Origin: UBA1756 sp045130235
GTDB taxonomy: Bacteria; Bacteroidota; Bacteroidia; Bacteroidales; WCHB1-69
Direction: 5' to 3'
Length of the DNA: 64,000 nt
Assembly: GCA_045130235.1 (NCBI GenBank)
Contig: JBGUPJ010000025.1
Location: 48,403-112,402 of the forward strand
Shown: positions 25,601-33,182 of the stretch, one piece after another
Numbering within the stretch: the stretch's first letter is position 1
Layout: the number at the start of each line of letters is the position of its first letter
Position numbers and translations under genes: made by a program
Notes under the pieces: generated by a model
Seen by the model: the letters and a program-made list of their open reading frames with translations, nothing else
Database searches by the model: none
What the model was told of the DNA's origin: nothing

Positions 25601-26302
25601 GATTTAGCTCTTCAACTCATATCTCTTAAAGGAATCTATACGAATTCATATACGAAACTTGTGAGTATAATACCTTGGAAGATAACGGAAGTTCCAACAG
25701 ATTTACCTCGAGAAAATATTCAAATATTGATTGAAAATGATATTGTTAAAGAGGTGATAGCTGCATACGAATCATTAAAGGAACATTACAAAGGTTTGCA
25801 TATTCAATTGATGTTGCACTATTTTGAGGAATTTGAAACTCGTTTTGAGGATTTGCATTTCTCTTCTGAAGATTTGAGAAGTATATTGAGTGTTAAATCG
25901 ATTAGCAATAATCAATTACAAAAAATCATCGATTCGTTTGACAATGATACCATTGTTGAAGATATGACAGCATATAATCAAATATTAGAAAAGGGTATAA
26001 AGGGAGAAATTACCATCAATGATGAACTGATAACTGAAGCGATGATGAATCCAAATGTTTTACAAGAAATCCGTATTCGATTATTCAATAAATATTATAA
26101 ACTAATTTCAACAAGTTTTGCCGATTTTATTGATAATTTGGATCAACCGTACAATTTACTTAATGATAAGGATACACGGTTCTCATATATTCCAAAAAGT
26201 GAGTTGAATAAGTCGTTCTTAAGCTTGTTGAGAACATTGAATATCATTGGTACATTTTCAGAAGAACAAGACAAATATAAAGTTAATCACAAACGTAAAT
26301 AA
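22649..26302 (+). CDS. YobI-like membrane P-loop NTPase (STAND-type), 1217 residues
   Basis: The N-terminus has the YobI-type motif LTPIDNIEDH, then Walker A GPYGSGKSSVIQ (residues 61-72). Two TM helices (about 171-192 and 213-232) are inserted within the NTPase region. Walker B is NVVVIEDLDRFEHSEIF (about 279-295). The remaining ~900 residues are alpha-helical, without named motifs, and could be a repeat or sensor scaffold. TM helices within a P-loop domain and a long helical C-terminus recall STAND or KAP-type conflict ATPases. It follows hsdS by 14 bp in an operon with R-M genes, so an antiviral role is plausible but unproven. Coding composition is strongly AT-rich compared with hsdM and hsdR. 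No effector domain is recognisable. Confidence 0.7.
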   Translation: MKCFVEKIKNLFGRRKTDSDESELRFHPLTPIDNIEDHKIYQDALEFSLQQDAVKNIAVTGPYGSGKSSVIQSFFKNSPNKYKVITLSLASFRDCEEELGQSEQQEQSQRVKKQTDKEQTNPENRNNGFAVDSKLQRLIEISLLQQLFYHEKDCKLPDSQFKKIKKQSRCKLLTVTALGLIFILSLLYLLFPDFLKSLIAYDTTHWGQNWCWAPYVAPICLLGVSFFVLYKLSRVLINISVKKLNLKTAEIEIDQKIDKSILNSHIDEIIYFFEATDNNVVVIEDLDRFEHSEIFVKLREINRLINNCDKIDRKITFIYALKDEVFADKDRTKFFDFILPIVPIINYSNSGEKLRACLQTEIAKGYISEDCIDNISLFVNDMRLLYNIVNEYYIYSDKVNTSNSLDHNRLLSIIAYKNLYPKDFSDLAENKGVLFNAINKKGDLLMSQILSYNQKIEKLKERISEATKQSLKDIKELRLLYLSKIIEKLNGNFKSFVYDNADVSMSKCAENDDIFQQVIDNRILYKNFNRPYNTLTVDFKTIEKEVDPNASYEQRSQAIQDKNSIATLETQIRELEDERDSLYKKTLSELWPEHTSDMKEQSNREVIIDIFIRSGYINENYNDYISIFHEGSLSRSDNQFIINVKRGVQSDMDYSLNHVENVFRKISFYSFEYPCTLNVSLANHLFEKYPDSKQAECFIMQLANESQPSLEFLEKYIFVCTSPQTLFSKLCARWKNIWRFVSLHETKEDIKEQYYHSILKYAELQDVVIVFEQNEAIIANDPSFLKKNIDHTRILEIVKGLNIKFFSLNPNYSDEVFEFVRKNRHYVLTHENLKVLIRKEHWDADAFIHKNYSYLNQLEDKSILEYVNENLADYIRNVWLKLDSKSEEEKYLIQLINSKKIDLTLKEQVVERVEVLIDNIEDIEDSNDWEIVFLYMKVRPSWKNVRAYSIAKGGITGAVLSCVENVSFVNQLVENKFPQEEGYKDLALQLISLKGIYTNSYTKLVSIIPWKITEVPTDLPRENIQILIENDIVKEVIAAYESLKEHYKGLHIQLMLHYFEEFETRFEDLHFSSEDLRSILSVKSISNNQLQKIIDSFDNDTIVEDMTAYNQILEKGIKGEITINDELITEAMMNPNVLQEIRIRLFNKYYKLISTSFADFIDNLDQPYNLLNDKDTRFSYIPKSELNKSFLSLLRTLNIIGTFSEEQDKYKVNHKRK

Positions 26303-26483
26303 TAGAAAATTCAATTTCGGAAAGGAGGAATGTTTTTTATCAAATGTCGTAACTAAAAGAAAACGAGTATCGACAGAATTTATTTGCTTAATGGCAGGCA
26401 TCTTCGGGACTCGTCACAAGTTGACAAATTGGGGATAATGAGATTAAAGTAAAAACATAAATTCGTATAATCAAAATATTCTG
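26303..26483. other. AT-rich spacer between the two R-M sub-operons
   Basis: About 180 bp with no coding sequence, no clear terminator hairpin and no repeat that I can see. It ends in the promoter of the next operon. Confidence 0.4.
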
Positions 26484-26491
26484 TATTTTTG
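26484..26491 (+). promoter_or_regulatory. -7 box for the DUF3791-DUF3990-hsdR operon
   Basis: TATTTTTG followed by CAAA, 34 bp before the ATG at 26526. It indicates that hsdR and its small upstream genes are transcribed separately from hsdM/hsdS. Confidence 0.55.
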
Positions 26492-26525
26492 CAAATTGTA
26501 ATTCAAAAGAAAGAGGCCTAACAGA

Positions 26526-26741
26526 ATGGACAGAAACACATTGGAATTTGTAACCTACTGTATTGGAATGTTGTCGCTTCATCATCATTTGCCACAACAG
26601 GAGGTGTATAGCAGGTTAAAGAAGTCGGGCATATTATACGGATATATTGTGCCTTCGTATGATGTGCTGCACACCTTTAGCTCGCACTATCTGATGGAAG
26701 ACCTCACGGATTACATGAAAGAGAAAGGAGTTTTAGACTGA
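26526..26741 (+). CDS. DUF3791 family small protein (copy 1)
   Basis: A 71-residue protein matching the DUF3791 pattern: EFVTYCIGMLSLHH, then evYSRLKKSGILYGYIVPSYDVLHTFSSHYLMEDL. Family members are small helical proteins regularly found next to DUF3990. Pairing and size suggest an antitoxin or adaptor role, which is inference. Its stop overlaps the DUF3990 start by one base (TGATG), so the two are translationally coupled. Confidence 0.7.
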   Translation: MDRNTLEFVTYCIGMLSLHHHLPQQEVYSRLKKSGILYGYIVPSYDVLHTFSSHYLMEDLTDYMKEKGVLD

Positions 26742-27211
26742 TGAAAGTGTATCATTCGTCCACAATTACGGTGAAGCATCCCGATACTACCCACTCACGG
26801 CAATACCTTGATTTCGGGCGTGGTTTCTACCTTACAACCCTTTACGAACAAGCAGTTCGGTATGCCGAGCGTTTCAAACGGCGTGGACAAATGGCTTGGC
26901 TCAACACCTACGAATTGGCAGACCATTGCGACGGTTGGAAAGTGCTCCGTCTGGATGCTTACGATAAAACATGGCTCGATTTTGTGTCGGTTTGTCGCTC
27001 GGGAGAAGACAAGAGCGATTACGATATGGTGGTGGGTGGCATCGCCAACGATAGAGTGATTTTCACGCTTGATCGTTATTTTGCAGGAGAGATATCTCAG
27101 GAAGAGGCACTTGGGTTGCTGAAATATGAGAAACCCAATGTACAGTATTGCATCCGCTCGGAAAGGATGCTTCAAGAATGTTTGACATTTATTGAAAGCA
27201 AGGAATTATGA
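26741..27211 (+). CDS. DUF3990 protein, probable ADP-ribosyltransferase fold
   Basis: The 156-residue protein begins MKVYHSS and has LDFGRGFYLTT at 23-32, followed by EQAVRYAERF. The order H (residue 5), G-x-G-F-Y (26-30) and a later QYCIRSERML (about 136-145) resembles the H-Y-[E/Q] arrangement of PARP/diphtheria-toxin-type ADP-ribosyltransferases. No experiment on this family is known to me, so catalytic activity is inference. It is sandwiched between two DUF3791 genes with overlapping start/stop codons and leads into hsdR. A toxin or effector role with DUF3791 as partner is a reasonable hypothesis. Confidence 0.65.
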   Translation: MKVYHSSTITVKHPDTTHSRQYLDFGRGFYLTTLYEQAVRYAERFKRRGQMAWLNTYELADHCDGWKVLRLDAYDKTWLDFVSVCRSGEDKSDYDMVVGGIANDRVIFTLDRYFAGEISQEEALGLLKYEKPNVQYCIRSERMLQECLTFIESKEL

Positions 27212-27441
27212 CGGAGGTTACCAAGCAGATTATTCATAGTGAGCAGTGCGCAAGAATCATCCTGTGCATAAGCGAAATGGCAGGTGTGAGCATACAGGAG
27301 GCCACCGATATGTTTTACGAATCGGAAACCGCCAATCTGATTGAGGAGGGGGTGGCTGACTTGCACTGCCGTAGCGACAAGTATCTTGCAACTTTGGTGA
27401 TAGAAGAATATCAAGAGAAAAAAGACAGCCTATCGTCATAA
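27208..27441 (+). CDS. DUF3791-like small protein (copy 2)
   Basis: A 77-residue helical protein (ARIILCISEMAGVSIQEATDMFYESETANLIEEG, then LHCRSDKYLATLVIEEY). It resembles the second DUF3791 subgroup, with an F-Y-x-S motif, and shares the family's helical layout with copy 1. The start overlaps the DUF3990 stop by ATGA, and the stop overlaps the hsdR start by one base (TAATG). All four genes are therefore translationally coupled. Function unknown; partner or immunity role inferred from the arrangement. Confidence 0.6.
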   Translation: MTEVTKQIIHSEQCARIILCISEMAGVSIQEATDMFYESETANLIEEGVADLHCRSDKYLATLVIEEYQEKKDSLSS

Positions 27442-30400
27442 TGCGCAACTTCGACTATCTTAACCCCCTTGGTCTCAACGACCTGCACCGCTTCTGCTCC
27501 GCTGCGGAAGAGCACCAGCTGAGCAACCCCGATTTCAGCGCGGTGAATGCCCGAAAGGCGCTGGAATACATCGTGTGCGCCTTGTACTTTATGAAGAACA
27601 TCGATGTGCCCGAAAGGAGCTCGCTGTTTGAGTTGGTCGATGGCAAGCCGTTCCGCGATTTCATCAACGACGACCGCATCATGATGGCGGTTCACTATGT
27701 GCGCAAGGTGGGCAACAATGCCGCCCATACGGGGAAGGTGTCGAAAAAGGAGTCGTTTTTTGCTTTGCTGAACATCTACAACGTGGTTGGCGCTGTGCTG
27801 CTGAAATTGAAAGTGGTGCAGGAGGTCAAGCCTTTTGACAGCAACCTCATCCCGAAAACCGTAGAGCAGCCAGCCTTCCCGCCCGCCACAGTGGAGGTGA
27901 ACGCCTCCGACCCCATCGTGGCTGCTACTGACAAGTCGTCACTGTCGGCTTCGAGTCCAGTGGTCCATATTCCAACCGACATTTCGGAGGCCGAGACCCG
28001 AAAGGTGTTCATCGACCTGATGCTGAAGGAGGCCGGTTGGGAAATCCTGTTGCAGGAGAATGTGCCGTACGCCACAAAGGCCGGCATTGAGATTGAAGTG
28101 CTCGGGATGCCCAACAATGAGAGCAAAGGCTATTGCGACTATGTGCTGTATGGCCGCGACGGCCGACCGCTGGCGGTGATTGAAGCCAAACGCACCAGCG
28201 TGAGCGAGGAGAAGGGAAAACACCAAGCGGAGTTGTATGCCGACTGTTTGGAACGCCAGTACGGCTTGCGCCCTGTAATCTACTATACCAACGGATATCA
28301 CACGAAAATCATTGATGGATTGGGCTACCCGCCCCGTCCCGTGCTGGGCTTTCACACACTGGAGGACTTGGAGCTGCTCATCTCACGAAGGGGACGGCAG
28401 AAGATGACAAACCTCGCCATCAAAGACAAGATCACCAACCGTGAGTACCAGAAGCGAGCCATCCGTGCTGTGTGCGACCATCTCAACAGCATGCACCGCC
28501 ATGCCCTGATTGTGATGGCTACGGGCACGGGCAAGACCCGTGTGGCCATTTCGCTGTGCGACGTGCTGCTGCGAAACCAATGGGTGAAGAATATCCTGTT
28601 TCTCGCCGACCGCACCTCCTTGGTGAAACAGGCCTACGAGAATTTCTCCACGTTGCTGCCGGATTATTCCGTCTGCAAACTGACCGATGCGGTAGAGGAG
28701 GACATGAACGCCCGTCTGATGTTCAGCACCTACCAGACCATGATCAACTACATTGATGCCGAACAGAAGCGGTTCTCTATCGGCCGGTTTGACCTGATTA
28801 TTCTGGATGAGGCGCACCGCTCCATCTTCGGAAAATACACTTCCATCTTCGACTATTTCGACAGTTTCTTGGTGGGCCTTACCGCCACGCCCCGCGACGA
28901 GGTGGACCGCAGCACCTACGATATGTTCCACTTGGAGAGTGGCGAACCCAATTTCACCTATTCGCAGGAAGAGGCGGAACGGGACGGCTACCTTGTGGGC
29001 TATAATCCCGTATCGCGCACCACAAGGATGCTGCGAGAAGGCATTCTCTACGACAAGCTCTCAGACGAAGAGAAGGAGCAGCTGGACAATGTATGGGAGT
29101 ACGAGCGCACGAAAGCGGAAATGGAAACAGGGTCGGCACAGGAGAAAACCCCACGCGATATCGAATCGCAGGAATTGTTCGACTATATCTACAATAAGTC
29201 AACAGTTGATCTTGTGCTTCAAGACCTGATGAACAACGGGTTGAAGGTCAACAATGGTGAAAAGATAGGCAAAAGCATCATCTTTGCATATAAACATAGC
29301 CATGCCCAACTGATTGTGGAGCGGTTTTATGCATTGTATCCGGATTTTGGAAGCGATTTTTGCCAGCTGATTGACTATAGCGTCAACTATGCGCAGGACA
29401 TTATCGACAGATTCAAAGAGAGGGAGAAGATGCCGCAGATTGCGGTGTCGGTGGGCATGCTCGACACGGGTATTGACGTGCCCGACATTTTGAATCTGGT
29501 GTTTTTCAAGCCGGTGTACAGCCGTATCCGGTTCGTCCAGATGGTGGGGCGTGGCACCCGTCTCTGTCCCGCGATTTTTGCCGACGGTTCCGACAAGAAG
29601 GAGTTTTACATCTTTGACTGGTGCAACAATTTTGAGTATTTCAACGATAATCGTAGCGGTAGGGAACCGTTGCCACCCATGTCGCTCTCGGAGCGTCTAT
29701 TCGGTTTGATGCTTGACATAGCGGTGATTTTGCAGCACCAGAAATACCAGCAGGACGATTTCGCCCGTTCATTGTGCAAAGAATTGAAAGAGATTCTTTT
29801 CGCGCAGGTGTGCCATTTGAATGAGAAGCATATCTCCGTCCGTAATAATTGGGCGGTGGTTTGCAAATTCAAAAATGCCGACAGATGGGTGTATATTTCG
29901 GAGTTGGATGCGTTGGAGATGAAGCAGCAGATTGCCCCCATCATTTTGAATGAGAGTGATGACAACGGCAGCCGTATGTTTGACGCGCTGATGTTGAACA
30001 TCGAACTGTCGAAACTGACATCGGAGGTCAATGCTGCTCGCAGTACGCGAAAGGTCACACAAATAGCCCAACGCTTGCAGCACAAAGCGACCATTCCCGC
30101 TGTGCAGGAGAGAATGTCAACCATTATTGAGGTCAGCAATCCCTCGTTCTGGCAATCGGCATCCATTGAAAGATTGGAAACCATTCGTCAGGAATTACGA
30201 GATATCATCTATGTGACATTAGGCTCGCAACACGAGCGCTTTTACATCAATATCGCCGATACGATGGAGGAGAAAGAGGGGGTGGAAAGACCGCAAATCG
30301 ATATGGATTACCACACGCGGATTTTGGATTATCTGAGAGAGCATAGGAACCATCCTGCCATCAATAAAATATACCATTTGGAACAACTTTCCGCTGCCGA

Positions 30401-30767
30401 CATTGCGGAACTGGAACATATCTGTTGGAAGGAACTGGGCACGAAAGAGGAGTACGAACACTATGTCAGCAAAGGTCAGATGATTTGCGGGGATAAAGTG
30501 GCTGCCTTCATCCGCTCCATCATTGGTATTGACAGGCAAATTGCCAAAGAGCGGTATTCAAAATTCTTGAGCGACAACATCTTGAACAGTCTTCAAGAAG
30601 AGTACATCAACCAAATCATCGGCTATGTTTGTGAAAATGGCGACATCACTCCTGAGACGCTCATCACGGATGAAAACTTCACGGACCTTGATTGGAACGG
30701 TGTATTTGGCCAAAATCTCGCCACTCTACGCAAATACATTGATGAGCTGCATCGGTTGATTGCGTAA
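27441..30767 (+). CDS. hsdR: Type I restriction endonuclease R subunit
   Basis: HsdR is the translocating and cleaving subunit of the type I complex. The 1108-residue protein has several domains. There is an N-terminal DUF4145-like helical domain (residues 1-130, RKALEYIVCALYFM, VGNNAAHTGK). The HSDR_N nuclease has a PD-(D/E)xK site (CDYVLYGRDGRPLAVIEAKR, about 232-251). SF2 helicase motifs are MATGTGKTRVA (Walker A, about 355), LDEAHRSIFGK (DEAH), GLTATPRDE and MVGRGTRLCP (motif VI). A long helical C-terminal segment follows. The start is fixed by the overlap with the upstream DUF3791 gene. GC content is similar to hsdM and unlike the AT-rich genes between them. Confidence 0.96.
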   Translation: MRNFDYLNPLGLNDLHRFCSAAEEHQLSNPDFSAVNARKALEYIVCALYFMKNIDVPERSSLFELVDGKPFRDFINDDRIMMAVHYVRKVGNNAAHTGKVSKKESFFALLNIYNVVGAVLLKLKVVQEVKPFDSNLIPKTVEQPAFPPATVEVNASDPIVAATDKSSLSASSPVVHIPTDISEAETRKVFIDLMLKEAGWEILLQENVPYATKAGIEIEVLGMPNNESKGYCDYVLYGRDGRPLAVIEAKRTSVSEEKGKHQAELYADCLERQYGLRPVIYYTNGYHTKIIDGLGYPPRPVLGFHTLEDLELLISRRGRQKMTNLAIKDKITNREYQKRAIRAVCDHLNSMHRHALIVMATGTGKTRVAISLCDVLLRNQWVKNILFLADRTSLVKQAYENFSTLLPDYSVCKLTDAVEEDMNARLMFSTYQTMINYIDAEQKRFSIGRFDLIILDEAHRSIFGKYTSIFDYFDSFLVGLTATPRDEVDRSTYDMFHLESGEPNFTYSQEEAERDGYLVGYNPVSRTTRMLREGILYDKLSDEEKEQLDNVWEYERTKAEMETGSAQEKTPRDIESQELFDYIYNKSTVDLVLQDLMNNGLKVNNGEKIGKSIIFAYKHSHAQLIVERFYALYPDFGSDFCQLIDYSVNYAQDIIDRFKEREKMPQIAVSVGMLDTGIDVPDILNLVFFKPVYSRIRFVQMVGRGTRLCPAIFADGSDKKEFYIFDWCNNFEYFNDNRSGREPLPPMSLSERLFGLMLDIAVILQHQKYQQDDFARSLCKELKEILFAQVCHLNEKHISVRNNWAVVCKFKNADRWVYISELDALEMKQQIAPIILNESDDNGSRMFDALMLNIELSKLTSEVNAARSTRKVTQIAQRLQHKATIPAVQERMSTIIEVSNPSFWQSASIERLETIRQELRDIIYVTLGSQHERFYINIADTMEEKEGVERPQIDMDYHTRILDYLREHRNHPAINKIYHLEQLSAADIAELEHICWKELGTKEEYEHYVSKGQMICGDKVAAFIRSIIGIDRQIAKERYSKFLSDNILNSLQEEYINQIIGYVCENGDITPETLITDENFTDLDWNGVFGQNLATLRKYIDELHRLIA

Positions 30768-30806
30768 AAGGGAAAAGAAAAAATATCATCAATTCAAAAA
30801 AATGTA

Positions 30807-30815
30807 GTACTTTTG
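30807..30815 (+). promoter_or_regulatory. -7 box downstream of hsdR
   Basis: TACTTTTG followed by CCGCC. The leader to the next gene is ~160 nt and contains a 14-codon ORF (ATG at 30823) and a hairpin. Confidence 0.5.
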
Positions 30816-30894
30816 CCGCCAGATGAGAAAGAGGAACGGATTTAAGTCAACTTGCCAACCTCTCTAAAAAACGCGCTAAATAACAACCAGCCAT

Positions 30895-30928
30895 ACGCGG
30901 TGTTCTTTAGCGATAAAGGACACCGCGT
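30895..30928 (+). terminator. Strong hairpin in the 5' leader of the amidohydrolase gene
   Basis: ACGCGGTGT-T-CTTTA / TAAAG-G-ACACCGCGT gives a 15-bp stem (one T-G pair) with a 4-nt loop, followed by TTCTC. It could be an attenuator or terminator 53 nt before the ATG at 30981. Confidence 0.5.
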
Positions 30929-30980
30929 TTCTCATCTTCGGCACTGAACCTTCTGGTGTATAGGCAACCACCTCCGAGCG

Positions 30981-31706
30981 ATGAGAGAACGAGATTTTAT
31001 GAAACACAAAAGAATTGTCCTGAATGAACCCCACGCTTCCGTAGAGGGACTGTACGACGAGCGTCTGAGCGGTTGGACTGTCGATGCACGCTTCATCAAC
31101 GAAGTGGTGTGCCGTCTGACGGACTGGCACACGGACTATCTTTTCCATGGTTTCCGGCACCCGGGTATAAAGGCGGTGCGTTTCCCGTACTCCCGCTTCA
31201 TTGTCGATGCGGAGCGGCTATGGAATGACCCGCTGGAGGCGGAAGGGCAGGGGATTATCTACCGCCATTTCAACGGCTACCGGCGCAATGTGCCCAAACA
31301 GCACGAAGCACGCTTGCTGCAACTGTGGGAAGGCCATCAGCAAAGACTGAAAGCCAACTTGTGTCAGGACGCCCTGCTGATTGACTGCCACTCGTTTCCT
31401 GAGGACATGGGCGACGTGGACATCTGTATCGGATTCAACGAGGACTGGTCGAAACCGAGCCGCGTGTTGCTGGATTACACGATGGATCTGTTTGACAGCC
31501 ACGGCTATTCGGTCGGTGTCAACAATCCGTACAGCAATTCGGAAGCCCCTAAGTGTCCGTTCCGCTACCACTCCATGATGCTGGAGGTGAACAAGCGGGT
31601 CTATCTGGAAAAACGGTCGATGTATCTAAAAACGAACTACGGTAAAAGAAAAGATGTCCGGGATCTGTTTTCCCAATTGATGCAGGCACTGGTCGCCAGT
31701 GAATAG
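30981..31706 (+). CDS. N-formylglutamate amidohydrolase-family protein
   Basis: The 241-residue protein shows FGase-family motifs in order: IVLNEPHASVEGL, FRHPGIKAVRFPYSRFIVDAERLW, IIYRHFNGYRRNVP, ALLIDCHSFPED (metal-ligand region DCHS), DICIGFNEDWSKP and YSVGVNNPYSNS. Family members are zinc-dependent hydrolases; N-formylglutamate is the classical substrate in histidine degradation. No hut genes are near, so the physiological substrate here is open. Start could be ATG 30981 or ATG 30999. It lies at the right end of the restriction block. Confidence 0.8.
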   Translation: MRERDFMKHKRIVLNEPHASVEGLYDERLSGWTVDARFINEVVCRLTDWHTDYLFHGFRHPGIKAVRFPYSRFIVDAERLWNDPLEAEGQGIIYRHFNGYRRNVPKQHEARLLQLWEGHQQRLKANLCQDALLIDCHSFPEDMGDVDICIGFNEDWSKPSRVLLDYTMDLFDSHGYSVGVNNPYSNSEAPKCPFRYHSMMLEVNKRVYLEKRSMYLKTNYGKRKDVRDLFSQLMQALVASE

Positions 31707-31761
31707 GGGATGATTTCCCAATCATTTAAATAGAATTGTAAATAATTAAAAATCAATAACG

Positions 31762-32625
31762 ATGAATAAAAAAGAAACATTTTCAAAATTGTATGCCAAT
31801 AGGCAGAACGTATTGGAACACCCTGAACAATATACAGAAGTGGTCACTGAATTTCTTTCAGGAGGATTGGGGGCTTGTGTTTACGACCAAGGAATAAAAG
31901 CTGCGGAGCTTGTCGGCTGCTGGCAGTTCAAGGAATATAGGATTGCCTGTCCCACATGTGGCGAAATGGCCTATATCACCCTATGGGCAGGCAGTATAAA
32001 CAGCGGCGGCTATTGGGAAATCCAGGCATACTGCCCTCACTGCGATGCGCTGCACCAGTACCACAGGTACACAAAGCCCATTGCCTGGCACGACACAAAT
32101 TGGACGACAATGAGGGACATTGTCAAGGAGGTGAAAGCTGCGTTGGAGTCTCGTGCAGAATGGAAAATGGTGCTCCTTGAGCATGACAATGCACTGCTCA
32201 AAAAGAGGATAAGCAGTTTGGAAAGATGTTTGGAATCCGAAAGAAAGGATCGCGAGCTCCAGACCAAGGCAATGCACATAGCTTTGCTCAATGCCTATTT
32301 CAATGGGAACCGCGATGTCTTGAAAGAATGGTATATCGAATATTGCCAATCGAAGAAAGAAAAGGAAAGGCAAATCAGCGAAATGGAACAGCAGAAGAAG
32401 GATCTTCGCCAACAGCTGCGAGCAGGAATAATAGATCATTTGTTCTATCAAAAACAGCTGACCCCGCTGAAAAAGAAGATTTCGGAAGTTGAATCTCAAA
32501 TGAGATGTTTGGTGTATGATACCCTTACGCCGGTTTTTCCTGACTTTTTTGACTTCCTGTCTGATAAGGAAGTGGTTGCGTTTTTGAATGAAAAGTTCGG
32601 CTCGTTAATGGGATGCGAGTTGTAA
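31762..32625 (+). CDS. Zinc-ribbon and coiled-coil protein of unknown function
   Basis: I do not recognise this 287-residue protein. Residues 61-94 contain two CxxC pairs (C63/C66 in ACPTCGE and C91/C94 in YCPHCDA) that probably bind one zinc. Residues ~140-240 are charged and heptad-rich (LLEHDNALLKKRISSLERCLE and EKERQISEMEQQKKDLRQQL), typical of a coiled coil. The end is FPDFFDFLSDKEVVAFLNEKFG. There is no signal peptide or TM. It sits between the restriction block and ricT and may belong to the accessory region. Confidence 0.6.
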   Translation: MNKKETFSKLYANRQNVLEHPEQYTEVVTEFLSGGLGACVYDQGIKAAELVGCWQFKEYRIACPTCGEMAYITLWAGSINSGGYWEIQAYCPHCDALHQYHRYTKPIAWHDTNWTTMRDIVKEVKAALESRAEWKMVLLEHDNALLKKRISSLERCLESERKDRELQTKAMHIALLNAYFNGNRDVLKEWYIEYCQSKKEKERQISEMEQQKKDLRQQLRAGIIDHLFYQKQLTPLKKKISEVESQMRCLVYDTLTPVFPDFFDFLSDKEVVAFLNEKFGSLMGCEL

Positions 32626-32673
32626 ATATTTAAAAATCAAATTAATAACAACGATATTTAAAAAATTAGTTTT

Positions 32674-33030
32674 ATGGAAAATATTAATAACATCAATTAT
32701 GTATTAGTCCACGAGGCCTTCCAGAGAGATGGCTGGACCATGTATCACAAGCTTATGTTAGGCAACAAATGGGTGAAAGGCAATGATACCGTCACCTGTT
32801 ACCGTGGCGGCTACAAACTGAACGGTGAGCCGCTCAGCAATGAGCGCCTGTGCGAGCTGCTGCACATCGACAAGCGTGCGGTAGCGGTGTGTGCGGCCAT
32901 CGCACCGCATCAGATACACGGTGCCTACGGGAGGGCGTTCCTCGATGGCGTGCGCTGGGCAGATGCCCACCCGGACGACAGAAAAGGAGGTCAGATTGTG
33001 TGTGATATTTTGGATGCCAACAGTTTATGA
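32674..33030 (+). CDS. Small protein of unknown function
   Basis: A 118-residue soluble protein with no motif I can name. It is polar, with TMYHKLMLGNKWVKG, then VTCYRGGYKLNGEPLSNERLCELLHIDKRAV and a C-terminal half ending in WADAHPDDRKGG. It follows the zinc-ribbon gene by 48 bp, both having AT-rich leaders, and is closed by a good terminator at 33054-33079. Probably part of the accessory cargo; function not inferable. Confidence 0.55.
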   Translation: MENINNINYVLVHEAFQRDGWTMYHKLMLGNKWVKGNDTVTCYRGGYKLNGEPLSNERLCELLHIDKRAVAVCAAIAPHQIHGAYGRAFLDGVRWADAHPDDRKGGQIVCDILDANSL

Positions 33031-33053
33031 ATGAGAAAGAAACATTTTCTTTG

Positions 33054-33079
33054 AAAACAACGCAACTGCGTTGTTTTTT
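33054..33079 (+). terminator. Intrinsic terminator at the right end of the accessory block
   Basis: AAAACAACGC / GCGTTGTTTT stem with 4-nt loop AACT and a T-run. Confidence 0.8.
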
Positions 33080-33151
33080 GTTTAAATCAATCGTCAAAAA
33101 ACAGCAGATTTAAAGTTTTTATTTTCATGAAGAACTTTTTGAAAAATTGTG

Positions 33152-33159
33152 TAAATTTG
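33152..33159 (+). promoter_or_regulatory. -7 box for ricT-gldH
   Basis: TAAATTTG followed by CGGCC, 23 bp before the ATG at 33183; rules out the in-frame codon at 33147 as the start. Confidence 0.6.
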
Positions 33160-33182
33160 CGGCCGCTAATTTTATATACTAT

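Noticed and set aside
18743..33100. Integrative element with att sites at tRNA-Ser
   Set aside because: No integrase, no transposase, and I could not find a direct repeat of the tRNA 3' end to the right of the island.
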